Counted from the stretch's first letter, positions 24,070 to 34,241 are shown. The stretch: DNA of 64,000 bases from Clostridium isatidis (GCF_002285495.1 NZ_CP016786.1:2616501-2680500); one strand, 5' to 3'. Notes: generated from the sequence alone by a model not told the origin. Numbers and translations: made by a program.

Positions 24070-24804
24070 ATGCAATATAAATTTGAAATATCTAAAAAAG
24101 ATTTTAGCGACTTTTCAAGCGGACGTGTTTTATATAATGGCCTAAATACAACAGCTTTTCCTGTTCGCTTAACAAGCGAGATTATTCAACGAGCCTTCCA
24201 TATTCTTAAAGCTAAAGGAGCAAATGGACCATATAAAATATATGATCCTTGCTGTGGGGGAGGATTTATACTTACAACTATCGGCTTTTTATATAATAAT
24301 TTAATTTCTGAAATAATAGCTACTGATTATGATATTAAGGTATTGGAAATTGCCAAAAAAAATCTTTCATTACTTTCAAAAGAAGGGCTAAATAAAAGAA
24401 GTAAAGAAATTCAAGGATATATTGAAGCCTTTGGAAAGGATTCTCACTTGCAAGCATTAGAAAGTATAGCTAATTTAGAAAGCTTAATAAAAAAAGAGGA
24501 TATTAAAATTAAATGTATGCAAAGAGATATTACTGATATGAAAGCTTTTCCTATTGAAAAAGTTAATATTATTATTACTGATATTCCTTATGGAAATATC
24601 GTTGATTGGAATACTAATAGTGAAAATCCTATTCAGAAGCTATTTGAAAATAGCTATAAAGCTCTTGATAAAAATCACTCTCTCATGGTAGTAATAGCTG
24701 ATAAGAAAACAAAGCTTGAACATAAATTATTTAAGCGAATAGAATATTTTAAACTTGGTAAAAGACAAATTGCTTTTTTCGAACCAATTTATAATTGTGA
24801 TTAA
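24070..24804 (+). CDS. AviRa-like 23S rRNA methyltransferase
   Basis: 244 residues. Opens with KDFSDFSSGRVLY and AFPVRLTSEIIQRA, then the SAM motif I DPCCGGGFILTT at 59-70, ATDYDI, KNLSLLSKEGL, FGK and the motif IV TDIPYGN. The order and wording match what I know of AviRa from Streptomyces viridochromogenes, which methylates a guanosine in 23S rRNA and gives avilamycin resistance. That is family knowledge recalled, not searched. It is a lone gene; the ribosome binding site is weak (GGTGA). A plausible promoter (TTGACT - 18 - TATTCT) overlaps the preceding terminator tail. Confidence 0.8.
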   Translation: MQYKFEISKKDFSDFSSGRVLYNGLNTTAFPVRLTSEIIQRAFHILKAKGANGPYKIYDPCCGGGFILTTIGFLYNNLISEIIATDYDIKVLEIAKKNLSLLSKEGLNKRSKEIQGYIEAFGKDSHLQALESIANLESLIKKEDIKIKCMQRDITDMKAFPIEKVNIIITDIPYGNIVDWNTNSENPIQKLFENSYKALDKNHSLMVVIADKKTKLEHKLFKRIEYFKLGKRQIAFFEPIYNCD

Positions 24805-24824
24805 CAAATATTATATTAAATAAA

Positions 24825-24866
24825 AAAATAGAGCTTTGATAATTAATAATATCAAGCTCTATTTTT
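24825..24866. terminator. Bidirectional terminator between aviRa-like gene and copZ
   Basis: Stem AAAAATAGAGCTT-GATA with a bulge, flanked by A-run and T-run so it serves both convergent genes. Confidence 0.85.
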
Positions 24867-24875
24867 ATTTGATAA

Positions 24876-25091
24876 CTAAACTACTTCTATTCCTACTACT
24901 TTATAGCCGTAATCATCAATTATAGCTTTTATGTCTTCATCAGAAACATTACTATTTGTTAAATCAACAGTAGCTGACTTTGTATCTAAACTTACATCTA
25001 AAACTTCTGCCTTTATTTCTTCTAAAGCTTCTCTAACATGTGCAACACAATGTCCACAGCTCATTCCTTCAATTAATATCTTCTTTTTCAT
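24876..25091 (-). CDS. copZ: Copper chaperone CopZ
   Basis: 71 residues, a single heavy-metal-associated domain. Metal site GMSCGHC (Cys12, Cys15). Carries Cu(I) to the ATPase CopA in the cytosol. Follows copA by 85 nt on the same strand and is probably in the csoR-copA-copZ transcript; has its own AGGAGG. Confidence 0.93.
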   Translation of the reverse strand: MKKKILIEGMSCGHCVAHVREALEEIKAEVLDVSLDTKSATVDLTNSNVSDEDIKAIIDDYGYKVVGIEVV

Positions 25092-25176
25092 AATAAATTC
25101 CTCCTAATTAACATTTTTATATTTTTTACATGTTTTTTAATTAATAGCATTTAAAAAGTATTTCGCAATCTTTTAC

Positions 25177-27624
25177 TTAAGCTTTCGGCTTAAATCTCTT
25201 TAATCTTAATGCATTAGTTACTACTGATACTGAGCTTAAACTCATAGCTGCTCCTGCTATCATAGGATTTAATAGTGGTCCTCCAAATATATGAAGTAAT
25301 CCCATTGCAACTGGTATTCCAATAGTATTATATCCAAAAGCCCAGAATAAATTTTGTTTTATATTTCTTATAGTACTTTTACTTAACTCTACAGCTGTTG
25401 GCACATCCATTAAATCACTTCTCATAAGAACTATATCTGCGGATTCCATAGCAACGTCTGTTCCAGAACCTATTGCTATCCCTATATCTGCTTGGGCTAA
25501 TGCCGGAGCATCATTAATACCATCACCAACCATAGCAACCTTCTCGCCTTCAACTTGTAGTTTTTTAACCTCATTAGCCTTATCTTCTGGTAAAACTTCT
25601 GCAAGAATTCTATCTATTCCAACCTGCTTAGCTATTGCTTCTGCTGTTTTCTTATTATCTCCAGTAATCATTGCAACTTCAATTCCCATAGCATGAAGTC
25701 TTTCTATTGCCCTTTTACTATTTTCCTTAACTGTATCAGCTACGGCAATAATTCCTGCTATTTTATTATCTATAGATATATACATTGGTGTCTTACCTTC
25801 TTCAGCTAATCTATTAGAAACTTCTTCTAAATTTTCTAAGGAAATTTTATTTTCATTCATTAATTTTCTATTTCCTATAAATATAGACTTTTCATCTATA
25901 TTAACTTCTATACCAAGACCAGGAATTGCTTTAAAGAAGTTAACCTTCCTAAACTCTAGTCCTTTTTCCTCTGCAGCCTTTACAATAGCTTCTGCCAAAG
26001 GATGTTCTGAACCCTTTTCTGCTGAGGCTGCTAATTGTAATAAGTCATTTTCATGTAAGCCATTAGAAACAATTATATCTGTTACTTTTGGTTTTCCTTC
26101 TGTAATAGTGCCTGTTTTATCGAATACAATAGTTTGAATTTTATGAGCAGTCTCTAATGCCTCTCCACTCTTTATTAACACTCCATATTCTGCCCCCTTA
26201 CCTGTACCAACCATAATCGCTGTTGGAGTAGCAAGGCCTAAAGCACATGGACAAGCTATTACTAAGACTGCTATAAATATTGTTAAAGAAAATACTCCTG
26301 ATTCCTTGCCTATAAAATACCATCCTAATCCAGAAATAACTGCTAATACAATTACTATTGGAACAAAATATCCTGAAATAATATCGGCTAATTTTGCAAT
26401 TGGTGCTTTTGAACCTTGAGCCTCTTCTACTAATTTAATTATTTGGGAAAGGGCTGTATCTTTTCCTACCTTAGTAGCTCTGTATTTAATAGTACCATTT
26501 TTATTTATACTTGCACCTATTATTTTATCTCCAACGTTCTTTTCTACAGGAATACTTTCTCCTGTTAACATTGATTCATCTACAGAAGTAATTCCCTCAA
26601 CAACTTCTCCATCAACTGGCATCTTTTCACCAGGTTTAACTACTATTATATCTCCTACTTCTACTTCATCAATAGAAATTTCTTCTTCCTTTCCATTCCT
26701 TATAACTAAAGCTGTCTTAGGAGCAAGGCCCATTAATTTCTTAATAGCTTCAGAACTTTTTCCTTTAGAAACTGCCTCTAAATATTTACCTAGAGTTATT
26801 AAAGTAATAATAGTTGCTGCTGATTCAAAGTATAAATCCATTGCATATTCATGATGTCCTGTGAAAATCTTATAAGTTGCAAATATTCCATAAAGCACTG
26901 CAGCTGATGTTCCTATTGCAATAAGAGAATCCATATTAGGACTTCCTTTAAATAAGGTTTTAAATCCAATCTTATAATATTTATTTCCTGCAATTACTAC
27001 TGGTATAGTTAAAATTAACTGAACAAATGCAAAGGCTTCAGGATTCATATGGGGATCTAAGAACATTGGAAGAGGTGCCCCTAACATATGTCCCATTGAT
27101 ATATAAAGTAATGGAACTGTAAATATAGCAGCTGCTATAAACTTTTTCCATAAAACACTAATTTCTTTTTCTTTTTTCTCCTTATCTGTATCTACTGAAA
27201 CAACTTCTTCAACCGCCTTATATCCTGCTTTTTCGATGGCCTTTTTTATTTCTGAAAGTCTTAACTTATCTGCTTCATAACTTATTGTTAATTTTTCTGT
27301 TGCTAAATTCACATTTGATTCCACTACACCATCTAGTTTCCTTGTTACTCTTTCTACTGCTTTTGCACAAGCTGCACAAGTCATTCCTTCTATCTTAATT
27401 GTCTTGCTAACAGTATTATCAATAGCTTTATATCCTGCTTTCTCAATAGCATTCTTAATATCTTGAAGCTTAAGCTTTTCCTCATCAAAATCTATATTTA
27501 ACTTTTCTGTAGCAAGATTAACATTTGATTCTATTACTCCATCTAGCTTTCTTGTTACTCTCTCTACTGCTTTTGCACAAGCTGCACAGGTCATTCCTTC
27601 TATCTTTAATGACTTTTTTGCCAT
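25177..27624 (-). CDS. copA: Copper-exporting P1B-type ATPase
   Basis: 815 residues. Two N-terminal metal-binding domains, each with GMTCAAC (first Cys13/Cys16, second near residue 83), that are nearly identical and look like a recent internal duplication. Then the membrane part with the transport motif ACPCALG, TGES phosphatase loop, DKTGT phosphorylation site, SEHPL and GDGINDAP. Pumps Cu(I) out of the cell. Encoded just after csoR, 23 nt apart, with AAGGAGG. Confidence 0.96.
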   Translation of the reverse strand: MAKKSLKIEGMTCAACAKAVERVTRKLDGVIESNVNLATEKLNIDFDEEKLKLQDIKNAIEKAGYKAIDNTVSKTIKIEGMTCAACAKAVERVTRKLDGVVESNVNLATEKLTISYEADKLRLSEIKKAIEKAGYKAVEEVVSVDTDKEKKEKEISVLWKKFIAAAIFTVPLLYISMGHMLGAPLPMFLDPHMNPEAFAFVQLILTIPVVIAGNKYYKIGFKTLFKGSPNMDSLIAIGTSAAVLYGIFATYKIFTGHHEYAMDLYFESAATIITLITLGKYLEAVSKGKSSEAIKKLMGLAPKTALVIRNGKEEEISIDEVEVGDIIVVKPGEKMPVDGEVVEGITSVDESMLTGESIPVEKNVGDKIIGASINKNGTIKYRATKVGKDTALSQIIKLVEEAQGSKAPIAKLADIISGYFVPIVIVLAVISGLGWYFIGKESGVFSLTIFIAVLVIACPCALGLATPTAIMVGTGKGAEYGVLIKSGEALETAHKIQTIVFDKTGTITEGKPKVTDIIVSNGLHENDLLQLAASAEKGSEHPLAEAIVKAAEEKGLEFRKVNFFKAIPGLGIEVNIDEKSIFIGNRKLMNENKISLENLEEVSNRLAEEGKTPMYISIDNKIAGIIAVADTVKENSKRAIERLHAMGIEVAMITGDNKKTAEAIAKQVGIDRILAEVLPEDKANEVKKLQVEGEKVAMVGDGINDAPALAQADIGIAIGSGTDVAMESADIVLMRSDLMDVPTAVELSKSTIRNIKQNLFWAFGYNTIGIPVAMGLLHIFGGPLLNPMIAGAAMSLSSVSVVTNALRLKRFKPKA

Positions 27625-27647
27625 TTACATACCTCCTTAGATAATGC

Positions 27648-27914
27648 CTATTTCCCAATTACCTTTGATAAAAGATTCATAATTTCCTCTATCTTTTCTG
27701 GTCCTTTATTATTTTCAACGGCTTCTATAACACAATGATTCATATGCTGTTTTAAAATAAGCAGATTTGCCTTCTTTAAAAGAGATTGGGCAGCAATAAT
27801 TTGATTAGATACATCTACACAATATCTTTCATCCTCAATCATCTTAATAGCTGCTTCTACTTGCCCCTTAGCTATTTTTAATGTTTTTAAAGCCTGTTTT
27901 TTCTCATTATTCAT
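27648..27914 (-). CDS. csoR: Copper-sensing repressor CsoR
   Basis: 88 residues, all-helical CsoR/RcnR family. Cys32, His57 and Cys61 reproduce the C-H-C Cu(I) site. First gene of the copper operon and presumed repressor of it; a GC-rich dyad directly downstream of the promoter is the expected operator. Confidence 0.93.
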   Translation of the reverse strand: MNNEKKQALKTLKIAKGQVEAAIKMIEDERYCVDVSNQIIAAQSLLKKANLLILKQHMNHCVIEAVENNKGPEKIEEIMNLLSKVIGK

Positions 27915-27930
27915 AGCATTACTCCTTTCA

Positions 27931-27952
27931 CCCTATCCCCCCGGTAGGGGTA
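27931..27952. promoter_or_regulatory. CsoR operator
   Basis: CCCTATCCCCCCGGTAGGGG followed by TA: G/C-tract dyad TACCCCTACC.GGGGGGATAGGG on the minus strand, as in known CsoR boxes, lying between -10 and the csoR ATG. Confidence 0.8.
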
Positions 27953-27959
27953 TATTTAT

Positions 27960-27988
27960 ATAGTATTCTTATCTTTATATTTTGTCAA
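27960..27988 (-). promoter_or_regulatory. Promoter of the csoR-copA-copZ operon
   Basis: Minus strand TTGACA - 17 bp - TACTAT, 46 bp before the ATG. Confidence 0.8.
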
Positions 27989-28032
27989 TGCCCTTTAAAT
28001 TATTTTTTGTATTTAAAATGCATATTAATAAA

Positions 28033-28079
28033 ATATACCCTATAGATTAGATATATAAAGATCTATTCTATAGGGTATA
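28033..28079 (-). terminator. Terminator of the opp operon
   Basis: Stem ATACCCTATAG / CTATAGGGTAT with a long loop, 29 bp after the oppF stop; minus-strand tail ATTTTATTAA. Confidence 0.7.
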
Positions 28080-28107
28080 GGTTTATATATAAATTATGAA
28101 TGGGGTT

Positions 28108-29040
28108 CTATTTATTATTTGTCCATTTTTCAAATTCCTCATCAGTAGCTAATACATAATGAGAACCACTTACATGCTTATTTAAGCCTTTTGAATAGTC
28201 TATTCCACTTGTTTCGTAATCATAAGTTTCAGATATTCTTGTTTTTTCAACTGCTGGATTAGGATGAGGAATAGCAGATAACAATGATTTAGTATATGGA
28301 TGAATAGGATTTGAGAAAATTTCCTCAGTAGTTCCTGTTTCAAGTAAATATCCTAAATGTAATACTCCTATTCTATTTGAAATATATTTAACCATTGACA
28401 AATCGTGTGCAATAAATAAAAATGCAGTGTTAGTCTCTTTTTGAATATCCTTCATTAAGTTTACAACTTGAGCTTGAATAGATACATCTAAGGCACTTAT
28501 TGCTTCATCCGCTATAATTAGTTTAGGATTCATTACAAGAGCTCTTGCTATTCCTATACGTTGTCTTTGACCACCTGAAAATTGATGTGGAAATCTATTT
28601 GCATGTTCTTTTGATAGACCAACCTTCTCTAGTATTTTATATACTTTTTCTTCACGTTCTTCCTTACTATTATATAAGCGGTGAATATCTAATCCTTGTG
28701 CAACAATGTCTAATACTTTTCTACGAGGATTTAAACATGCCATAGGATCTTGAAAAATCATTTGCATATTAGTTCTTAAATGTTTATCTTGTTCCTTAGT
28801 TAACTTACCAGATATATCTATCCCATCAAATTTTATTTCTCCATCAGTAGGATCATATAGACGAATAATTGAACGTCCTATTGTAGACTTCCCACTTCCT
28901 GATTCACCAACTAAACCATAAGTCTCTCCTGGATAAATTTCGAAGGAAACACCATTTACAGCCTTCACTGTAAACTTTCTGCTTACCTTAAAATGTTGCT
29001 TTAAATTTTTCACTTCTAATAAAGGTTGCTTATTATGCAT
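28108..29040 (-). CDS. oppF: Oligopeptide ABC transporter ATPase OppF
   Basis: 310 residues. Walker A GESGSGKST at about 46-54, Q-loop FQDPMACLNPRR, signature SGGQRQRIG, Walker B LIIADEAISALD and H-loop HD, then the Opp C-terminal extension (HPYTKSLLSAIPHPNP). One of the two ATPases driving peptide uptake. Start overlaps the oppD end by 8 nt. Last gene of the operon. Confidence 0.93.
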   Translation of the reverse strand: MHNKQPLLEVKNLKQHFKVSRKFTVKAVNGVSFEIYPGETYGLVGESGSGKSTIGRSIIRLYDPTDGEIKFDGIDISGKLTKEQDKHLRTNMQMIFQDPMACLNPRRKVLDIVAQGLDIHRLYNSKEEREEKVYKILEKVGLSKEHANRFPHQFSGGQRQRIGIARALVMNPKLIIADEAISALDVSIQAQVVNLMKDIQKETNTAFLFIAHDLSMVKYISNRIGVLHLGYLLETGTTEEIFSNPIHPYTKSLLSAIPHPNPAVEKTRISETYDYETSGIDYSKGLNKHVSGSHYVLATDEEFEKWTNNK

Positions 29041-30109
29041 TTAAATACGCCTCCTTCTTCATTCTCTCTATTCTATCACGTAGCTCCTTAGGCATTTCAA
29101 CTTTTGGCGCCTTTTCATGTAATAGCCATGTTGCAGCATAATGAGTATCTGTAATTTTGAACATAGGAGGCTCTAATCTGAAATCAATATTTAAGGCATA
29201 TTTATTTCTTGAAGCAAAAGCATCTCCTTCTACCTTGTTTAGTAGATTTGCTGGGGTTCCTGGTATTGTATAAAGTCTATCATCATTAGTATTAATATCA
29301 GGCATTGCAGATAATAAGCCCCAAGTATATGGGTGTCTAGGATCATAGAATATCTCATCTACTTTTCCCTTTTCAATTATCTTTCCTGCATACATTACTG
29401 CTACATAATCTGCAACCTTTGCTACAACCCCAAGATCATGAGTAATATATATAACTGAAATATTTAATTTCTTTTGAATATCTTTTATTAGCTCTAGAAT
29501 CTTTGCTTGTATAGTTACATCCAAAGCAGTTGTTGGCTCATCACAAATTAATAAGTCAGGATTACAAGCAAGAGCAATAGCTATAACAACTCTTTGTCTC
29601 ATTCCACCTGAAAGTTGATGAGGATAGCTTTTCATTCTCTTTTCCGGATTTGTAATACCAACAAGATCTAATAGTTCAATGGCTCTCTTTCGCGCTTCTT
29701 CTTTAGGTGTCTTATAATGCCATATCATACCTTCCATTATTTGAGCACCTATTGTCATTGTTGGGTTTAAAGATGTCATAGGATCTTGGAAAATCATTGC
29801 TATTCTCTTTCCATTAATCCTCTGTCTCATTTCCTTCTTTGAAAGCTTTAAAATATCAACTTGAACTTTTTCATTATCTCTATAATAGGTAAAATCAATA
29901 CTTCCGGAATTAACCTTCCCATTATTACTTAATATTCCCATTGCAGCCTTCATGGTAACTGATTTCCCACTACCACTTTCACCTACTATTGCAAGGGTCT
30001 CTCCTCTATATAAATCTAAATTAACTCCCCTAATTGCATTCATCATACCTGCTGATGTCTCGAAGGATATAGATAAATCTTTTATTGATAATATTTTTTC
30101 TTTTTCCAT
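29033..30109 (-). CDS. oppD: Oligopeptide ABC transporter ATPase OppD
   Basis: 358 residues. Walker A GESGSGKSV, Q-loop FQDPMTSLNP, signature LSGGMRQR, Walker B LLICDEPTTALD, H-loop THD, and the extension HPYTWGLLSAMP. No four-cysteine cluster is visible in the C-terminal part, unlike many OppD proteins. Partner of OppF. AGGAGG precedes the ATG. Confidence 0.93.
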   Translation of the reverse strand: MEKEKILSIKDLSISFETSAGMMNAIRGVNLDLYRGETLAIVGESGSGKSVTMKAAMGILSNNGKVNSGSIDFTYYRDNEKVQVDILKLSKKEMRQRINGKRIAMIFQDPMTSLNPTMTIGAQIMEGMIWHYKTPKEEARKRAIELLDLVGITNPEKRMKSYPHQLSGGMRQRVVIAIALACNPDLLICDEPTTALDVTIQAKILELIKDIQKKLNISVIYITHDLGVVAKVADYVAVMYAGKIIEKGKVDEIFYDPRHPYTWGLLSAMPDINTNDDRLYTIPGTPANLLNKVEGDAFASRNKYALNIDFRLEPPMFKITDTHYAATWLLHEKAPKVEMPKELRDRIERMKKEAYLNA

Positions 30110-30122
30110 CTATCCAAGCCTC

Positions 30123-31187
30123 CTATCTTTCTTTCATCTTTGGATCAAACGCATCACGTATACCATCAGCTAGTATATTGAAGCTTAACATTAATATTGC
30201 AAGTACTATTACTGGCGGCAATATCATATATGGATGGGTTGTAAATGACTTAAAGGCATCACTTATTAATGAACCTAATGAAGCCATAGGAGCTGGAACT
30301 CCTAATCCAATAAATGCTAGGAAAGCTTCTGTAAATATAGCATTTGGTATTGAGAACATTGTATTAGTAATTATAGGTCCTAGTATATTAGGAAGAATTT
30401 CTTTAAAAATGATAAAGAAATCTTTTGCTCCTAATGTTCTAGAAGCCAAAACAAATTCTTGTTCCTTCAATTTAAGCATTTGAGCTCTAGCAATACGATT
30501 CATTCCTATCCATCCAGTAATCATAAGCGAAAAGGTAATTGTAATAAGTCCAGGCTTTAATACAATAATTAATAAAGTTACAATTACTAAGTTTGGAATA
30601 CCATTTAATATTTCAGCAAAACGTTGCATTGCATTATCAACTGCTCCGCCAAAATATCCTGAAATAAGACCATAGCTTAAACCAAATATTATATCAATTA
30701 AAACTGCAACTACAGCAATATAAAGAGAAATTCTTGTTCCCATCCAAGTTCTTGTAAATATATCTCTTCCTAAAATATCTGTACCAAACCAATAATATAC
30801 ATCTTCTAATCCTGTTTTGCTTCCATCATTAGATACATATCTATTAACTTCAACCTCTCCTGAAGATGTATTCATAGTTTCACTACCATCAAATATTCCT
30901 AGCTTTTCTATTCCTGGAACTCTTGGTGCAAGATTTTGATGGGCAATAATTTGAGAATCATAACTATGCTCATTCATTCCAACACCAAATATTGCAAGTA
31001 AGGTAATTATTATAATAGATATTAACGCTATCATTGCCCCCTTATTTCTCTTTAAACGGGTTAGAACATCTTGCCAATAAGATTGACTAACATAAACCTT
31101 ATCAACAGTACCAACATTTTCAGCACCAACTAGTTCAAAATCATCTTCTAAAAATTCTATTTTCTCATTAAATGTTGTATTACTCAT
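30123..31187 (-). CDS. oppC: Oligopeptide ABC transporter permease OppC
   Basis: 354 residues from the second ATG, which is 6 nt from AAGGGGG; the first in-frame ATG touches that site. A cytosolic N-terminus of about 45 residues, then six membrane helices and the EAA loop (EILPNILGPIITN, EAFLAFIGLG). Overlaps the oppB stop by 8 nt. Confidence 0.93.
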   Translation of the reverse strand: MSNTTFNEKIEFLEDDFELVGAENVGTVDKVYVSQSYWQDVLTRLKRNKGAMIALISIIIITLLAIFGVGMNEHSYDSQIIAHQNLAPRVPGIEKLGIFDGSETMNTSSGEVEVNRYVSNDGSKTGLEDVYYWFGTDILGRDIFTRTWMGTRISLYIAVVAVLIDIIFGLSYGLISGYFGGAVDNAMQRFAEILNGIPNLVIVTLLIIVLKPGLITITFSLMITGWIGMNRIARAQMLKLKEQEFVLASRTLGAKDFFIIFKEILPNILGPIITNTMFSIPNAIFTEAFLAFIGLGVPAPMASLGSLISDAFKSFTTHPYMILPPVIVLAILMLSFNILADGIRDAFDPKMKER

Positions 31188-32121
31188 GTTCATCCCCCTT
31201 TGCTAGTCTTATTCTAGGATCAATAACTCCATATAATATATCAACTAATAACATTATGCCTATATACATTGCACTATATATAAATGCTATTGCTACTATT
31301 ACGTTATAATCATTTGATTGAATTGCAGTTACTAAAAGACTTCCTATTCCAGGAATTGAGAATATCTTTTCAATAACCAAACTTCCTGTCATTAAACCTA
31401 CAATTAATGGTGCTAGCACTGTAATAATTGGAATTAAAGCATTTCTTAATGCATGTCTTGTTATTAATCTAATTCCATTTATTCCTTTACTTTCTGCAAG
31501 CTGCATATAATCCGAATCTAATACTTCTAACATTTCTGTTCTTGTAAAACGAGCAATTGTTGCTATTGTAAACATACATAAAGCTATTGTTGGAAGTACC
31601 GAGGATTTAAATGGTGCACCGCCATCATATAAAAGAGGAAATAAATTAACTTTAAATCCCAATGAATAAGATAGCCCTAATGCAAAAACGTATGAAGGTA
31701 AACTAACACCTAATACCGAAATTACAGTAGTCATTGTATCCCATATTGTATTATGCTTTAAAGCTGCTACTACACCTAAAACCAATCCTATTATTGTTCC
31801 TAAAAAAACAGCTTGTCCTCCAACTCTTACTGATATTGGTAGACGTGTTGCTAATAATGAAGATATAGGTGTATTTTTTGAAATTGTATATGAAACTCCA
31901 AAGTCCCCAGTAAGCATGTTCTTAACATAATTAAAAAATCTCACAAATACTGGTTTATCTAGTCCATATTTTTGATTTAATAAAGCAAGTTGTTCTGCTG
32001 TTAATTTTTCATCATTAAATGGAGAGCCTGGCATATACTCAAGCATTAAAAATAGTATTAATAAAATAAGTAACAGTGTTGTAATAGAAATTACTATTCT
32101 CTTTAGCAGATATTTTTTCAT
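31180..32121 (-). CDS. oppB: Oligopeptide ABC transporter permease OppB
   Basis: 313 residues from the ATG preceded by AAAGGAGG; 15 extra codons upstream have no site. Six membrane helices, N-terminal MKKYLLKR start and the EAA loop HALRNALIPIITVLAPLIVG with EKIFSIPGIG, all standard for OppB/DppB. Confidence 0.93.
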   Translation of the reverse strand: MKKYLLKRIVISITTLLLILLILFLMLEYMPGSPFNDEKLTAEQLALLNQKYGLDKPVFVRFFNYVKNMLTGDFGVSYTISKNTPISSLLATRLPISVRVGGQAVFLGTIIGLVLGVVAALKHNTIWDTMTTVISVLGVSLPSYVFALGLSYSLGFKVNLFPLLYDGGAPFKSSVLPTIALCMFTIATIARFTRTEMLEVLDSDYMQLAESKGINGIRLITRHALRNALIPIITVLAPLIVGLMTGSLVIEKIFSIPGIGSLLVTAIQSNDYNVIVAIAFIYSAMYIGIMLLVDILYGVIDPRIRLAKGDEHE

Positions 32122-32194
32122 CTGCAATTCCTCCTTTAAAAAATTACAGTGGCAAACTATTACCACTGTAATATTTAATAATTATTTAAACTTC

Positions 32195-33853
32195 TTATTT
32201 TTTAGTTACATTCTTAAAGATTCTTGTAACTCCAACTGAGTGGTACTCTATTCCTGAAACGTTGCTCTTAATCATTACTGCATTACCCTTTTGATATACA
32301 GGGAATATAACAGCTTCATCCATAACCATTTTTTCTGCATCTTTTAATGCTGTCCATCTAGCTTCAGGATCTAATGAAAGTTCACCATTTTTCGCTGATT
32401 CGATTATTTTATCATACTCAGCATTTGACCATAATCCATAGTTATTAGGACTATCTGTAGTCCACATATCTAAATATGTCATTGGATCTGCATAATCTGG
32501 ACCCCAACGAGTTAATCCAATTTCATAATCTCCAGCTTGCATTCTTTCAACTCTATTTTTCTTAGGCATTACTTCTAATTCTATTGTAAATCCTGGTAAA
32601 TTTTCTTGAACTTGTGCTTGAATAAATTGAGCTACATTTTGAGCTGATTCTGTATCTTCTACAACCATTTTATATGTGAATGTTTCTTGTCCTAATTCTT
32701 TCTTAGCTTTTTCAAAATATTCTTTTGCCTTTTCTTTATCAGTAGAAAGGTAAGGTTGTACACCTTCTCTAAAGTCTTTTCCATCAGGTCCTGTAGCAAG
32801 TAACTTTGGAACTGCAAAATCTGCTACGATTGAACCATCCTTTAATATATTATTAACTATTGCTTCCTTATCAAAAGATAATGCGATTGCTTTACGTAAA
32901 TTTTCATTTTCTAATCCCTTAACCTTTTGGTTAGGTGAAATATACCATAAATAACCTGCCGCAACATTATTAAATTCTGGATCAGTCTTAAATTGTTCTA
33001 CTTGCTCTCCTGCAAGTGTTGCAACATCTAAATCACCATTTTGGTATGATAGCATTGTTTGTTGAGCTTCTTTAATTACTTGGAATTGTATTCCATCTAA
33101 CTTAACACTTGACGCATCCCAATATTGATCATTTTTTACTAATTCTATAGTTGTTGCTGCTGGTTCATAAGAAGCAATCTTAAATGGACCATTAGCTAAA
33201 ATAGTATCAGCTGATGTTCCGAAATTATCTCCTGCCTGCTTAAAGAATTCTTCATTTACAGGATAGAATGATGGGAATGTCATTAATGATTCAAAGAATG
33301 TAACTGGATGTGATAATTCAACTACTAATGTTTTATCATCTTCAGCTTTTACACCTAATTCCTCTACTCCCTTTTCTCCTGCTAAAACAGCATCAGCATT
33401 TTTAAATCCTGCAATACTTGCCATAAATGCATATTCACTAGCTGTTTTTGGATCAGCAAGACGTCTCCATGCAAATACAAAGTCATTTGCAGTTACTGCT
33501 GTTCCGTTTGACCATTTTGCGTCTTTTAATTTAAATGTATAAGTTAATCCATCTTCGCTTTTTTCCGCAGATTCTGCCATAGCTAAAATTGGATTACCGT
33601 CTGCATCAACAGAATATAGACCCTCTGTAACTGCAGCAATAACTTCAAAAGAAGTTCCATCTGTAGCAATTTGTGGATCCATTGACGCAACTTCAACGTC
33701 AAATTGTACTTTTAAAGTACCACCAGAAGTTTCTGAAGCTTCTGAGCCGCTACCATTGTTTCCGCTTGTTTTACTTCCCCCACCACAAGCTACTAAGCTA
33801 AATGTCAATGACATTGCTACTGCCAAAGACAATAGCTTTTTGATACTTTTCAT
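32195..33853 (-). CDS. oppA: Oligopeptide-binding lipoprotein OppA
   Basis: 552 residues, SBP family 5. Lipobox SLVAC with Cys23, then a Gly/Ser-rich linker and the binding fold starting GTLKVQFDVEVASMDPQ; family motifs LKDAKWSNGTAVTANDFVFAW and RKAIALSFDKEAIV. Captures peptides at the outer membrane face and hands them to OppBC. First gene of the five-gene operon; a strong promoter lies 80 bp upstream. Confidence 0.93.
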   Translation of the reverse strand: MKSIKKLLSLAVAMSLTFSLVACGGGSKTSGNNGSGSEASETSGGTLKVQFDVEVASMDPQIATDGTSFEVIAAVTEGLYSVDADGNPILAMAESAEKSEDGLTYTFKLKDAKWSNGTAVTANDFVFAWRRLADPKTASEYAFMASIAGFKNADAVLAGEKGVEELGVKAEDDKTLVVELSHPVTFFESLMTFPSFYPVNEEFFKQAGDNFGTSADTILANGPFKIASYEPAATTIELVKNDQYWDASSVKLDGIQFQVIKEAQQTMLSYQNGDLDVATLAGEQVEQFKTDPEFNNVAAGYLWYISPNQKVKGLENENLRKAIALSFDKEAIVNNILKDGSIVADFAVPKLLATGPDGKDFREGVQPYLSTDKEKAKEYFEKAKKELGQETFTYKMVVEDTESAQNVAQFIQAQVQENLPGFTIELEVMPKKNRVERMQAGDYEIGLTRWGPDYADPMTYLDMWTTDSPNNYGLWSNAEYDKIIESAKNGELSLDPEARWTALKDAEKMVMDEAVIFPVYQKGNAVMIKSNVSGIEYHSVGVTRIFKNVTKK

Positions 33854-33932
33854 ATTAAATAGCCCCCTTATTCATTAAAATTTTTAGAAAGAATTTAAAT
33901 TTTTATTAATTTATAAAAATTTCTTAATTAAT

Positions 33933-33960
33933 ATTATATATTCAATTTTTCCTTTGTCAA
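33933..33960 (-). promoter_or_regulatory. Promoter of the opp operon
   Basis: Minus strand TTGACA - 16 bp - TATAAT. Confidence 0.7.
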
Positions 33961-34241
33961 TATATAAATTTATCAATTTATTAATTATTATTATATTTTT
34001 TTAATACTAAATATGCAGTTTTATTAAAAATTTTAAAATTCGACTTTCTTAAAAAATGCATATATTTTTTCATTTTTATTAATTTTTATACGATTATTTA
34101 TTAATTAAATCTATTGTAAATGTATTCAAGAGGATTTTTTTAACAATTCATTAATTTTTTCATTCTTTTATGTTTTTTTATTCAAAAATTTCTTAATTTT
34201 ATTATTTAATTTTTATATATTTATTTTTGAGAAAATGTAAA
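33961..34241. other. AT-rich gap between opp promoter and pyk terminator
   Basis: About 280 bp, almost entirely A and T, no gene or clear structure seen. Confidence 0.5.

Noticed and set aside
27931..27952. GC-rich dyad as a terminator
   Set aside because: It lies between promoter and csoR start and matches the CsoR operator pattern instead.
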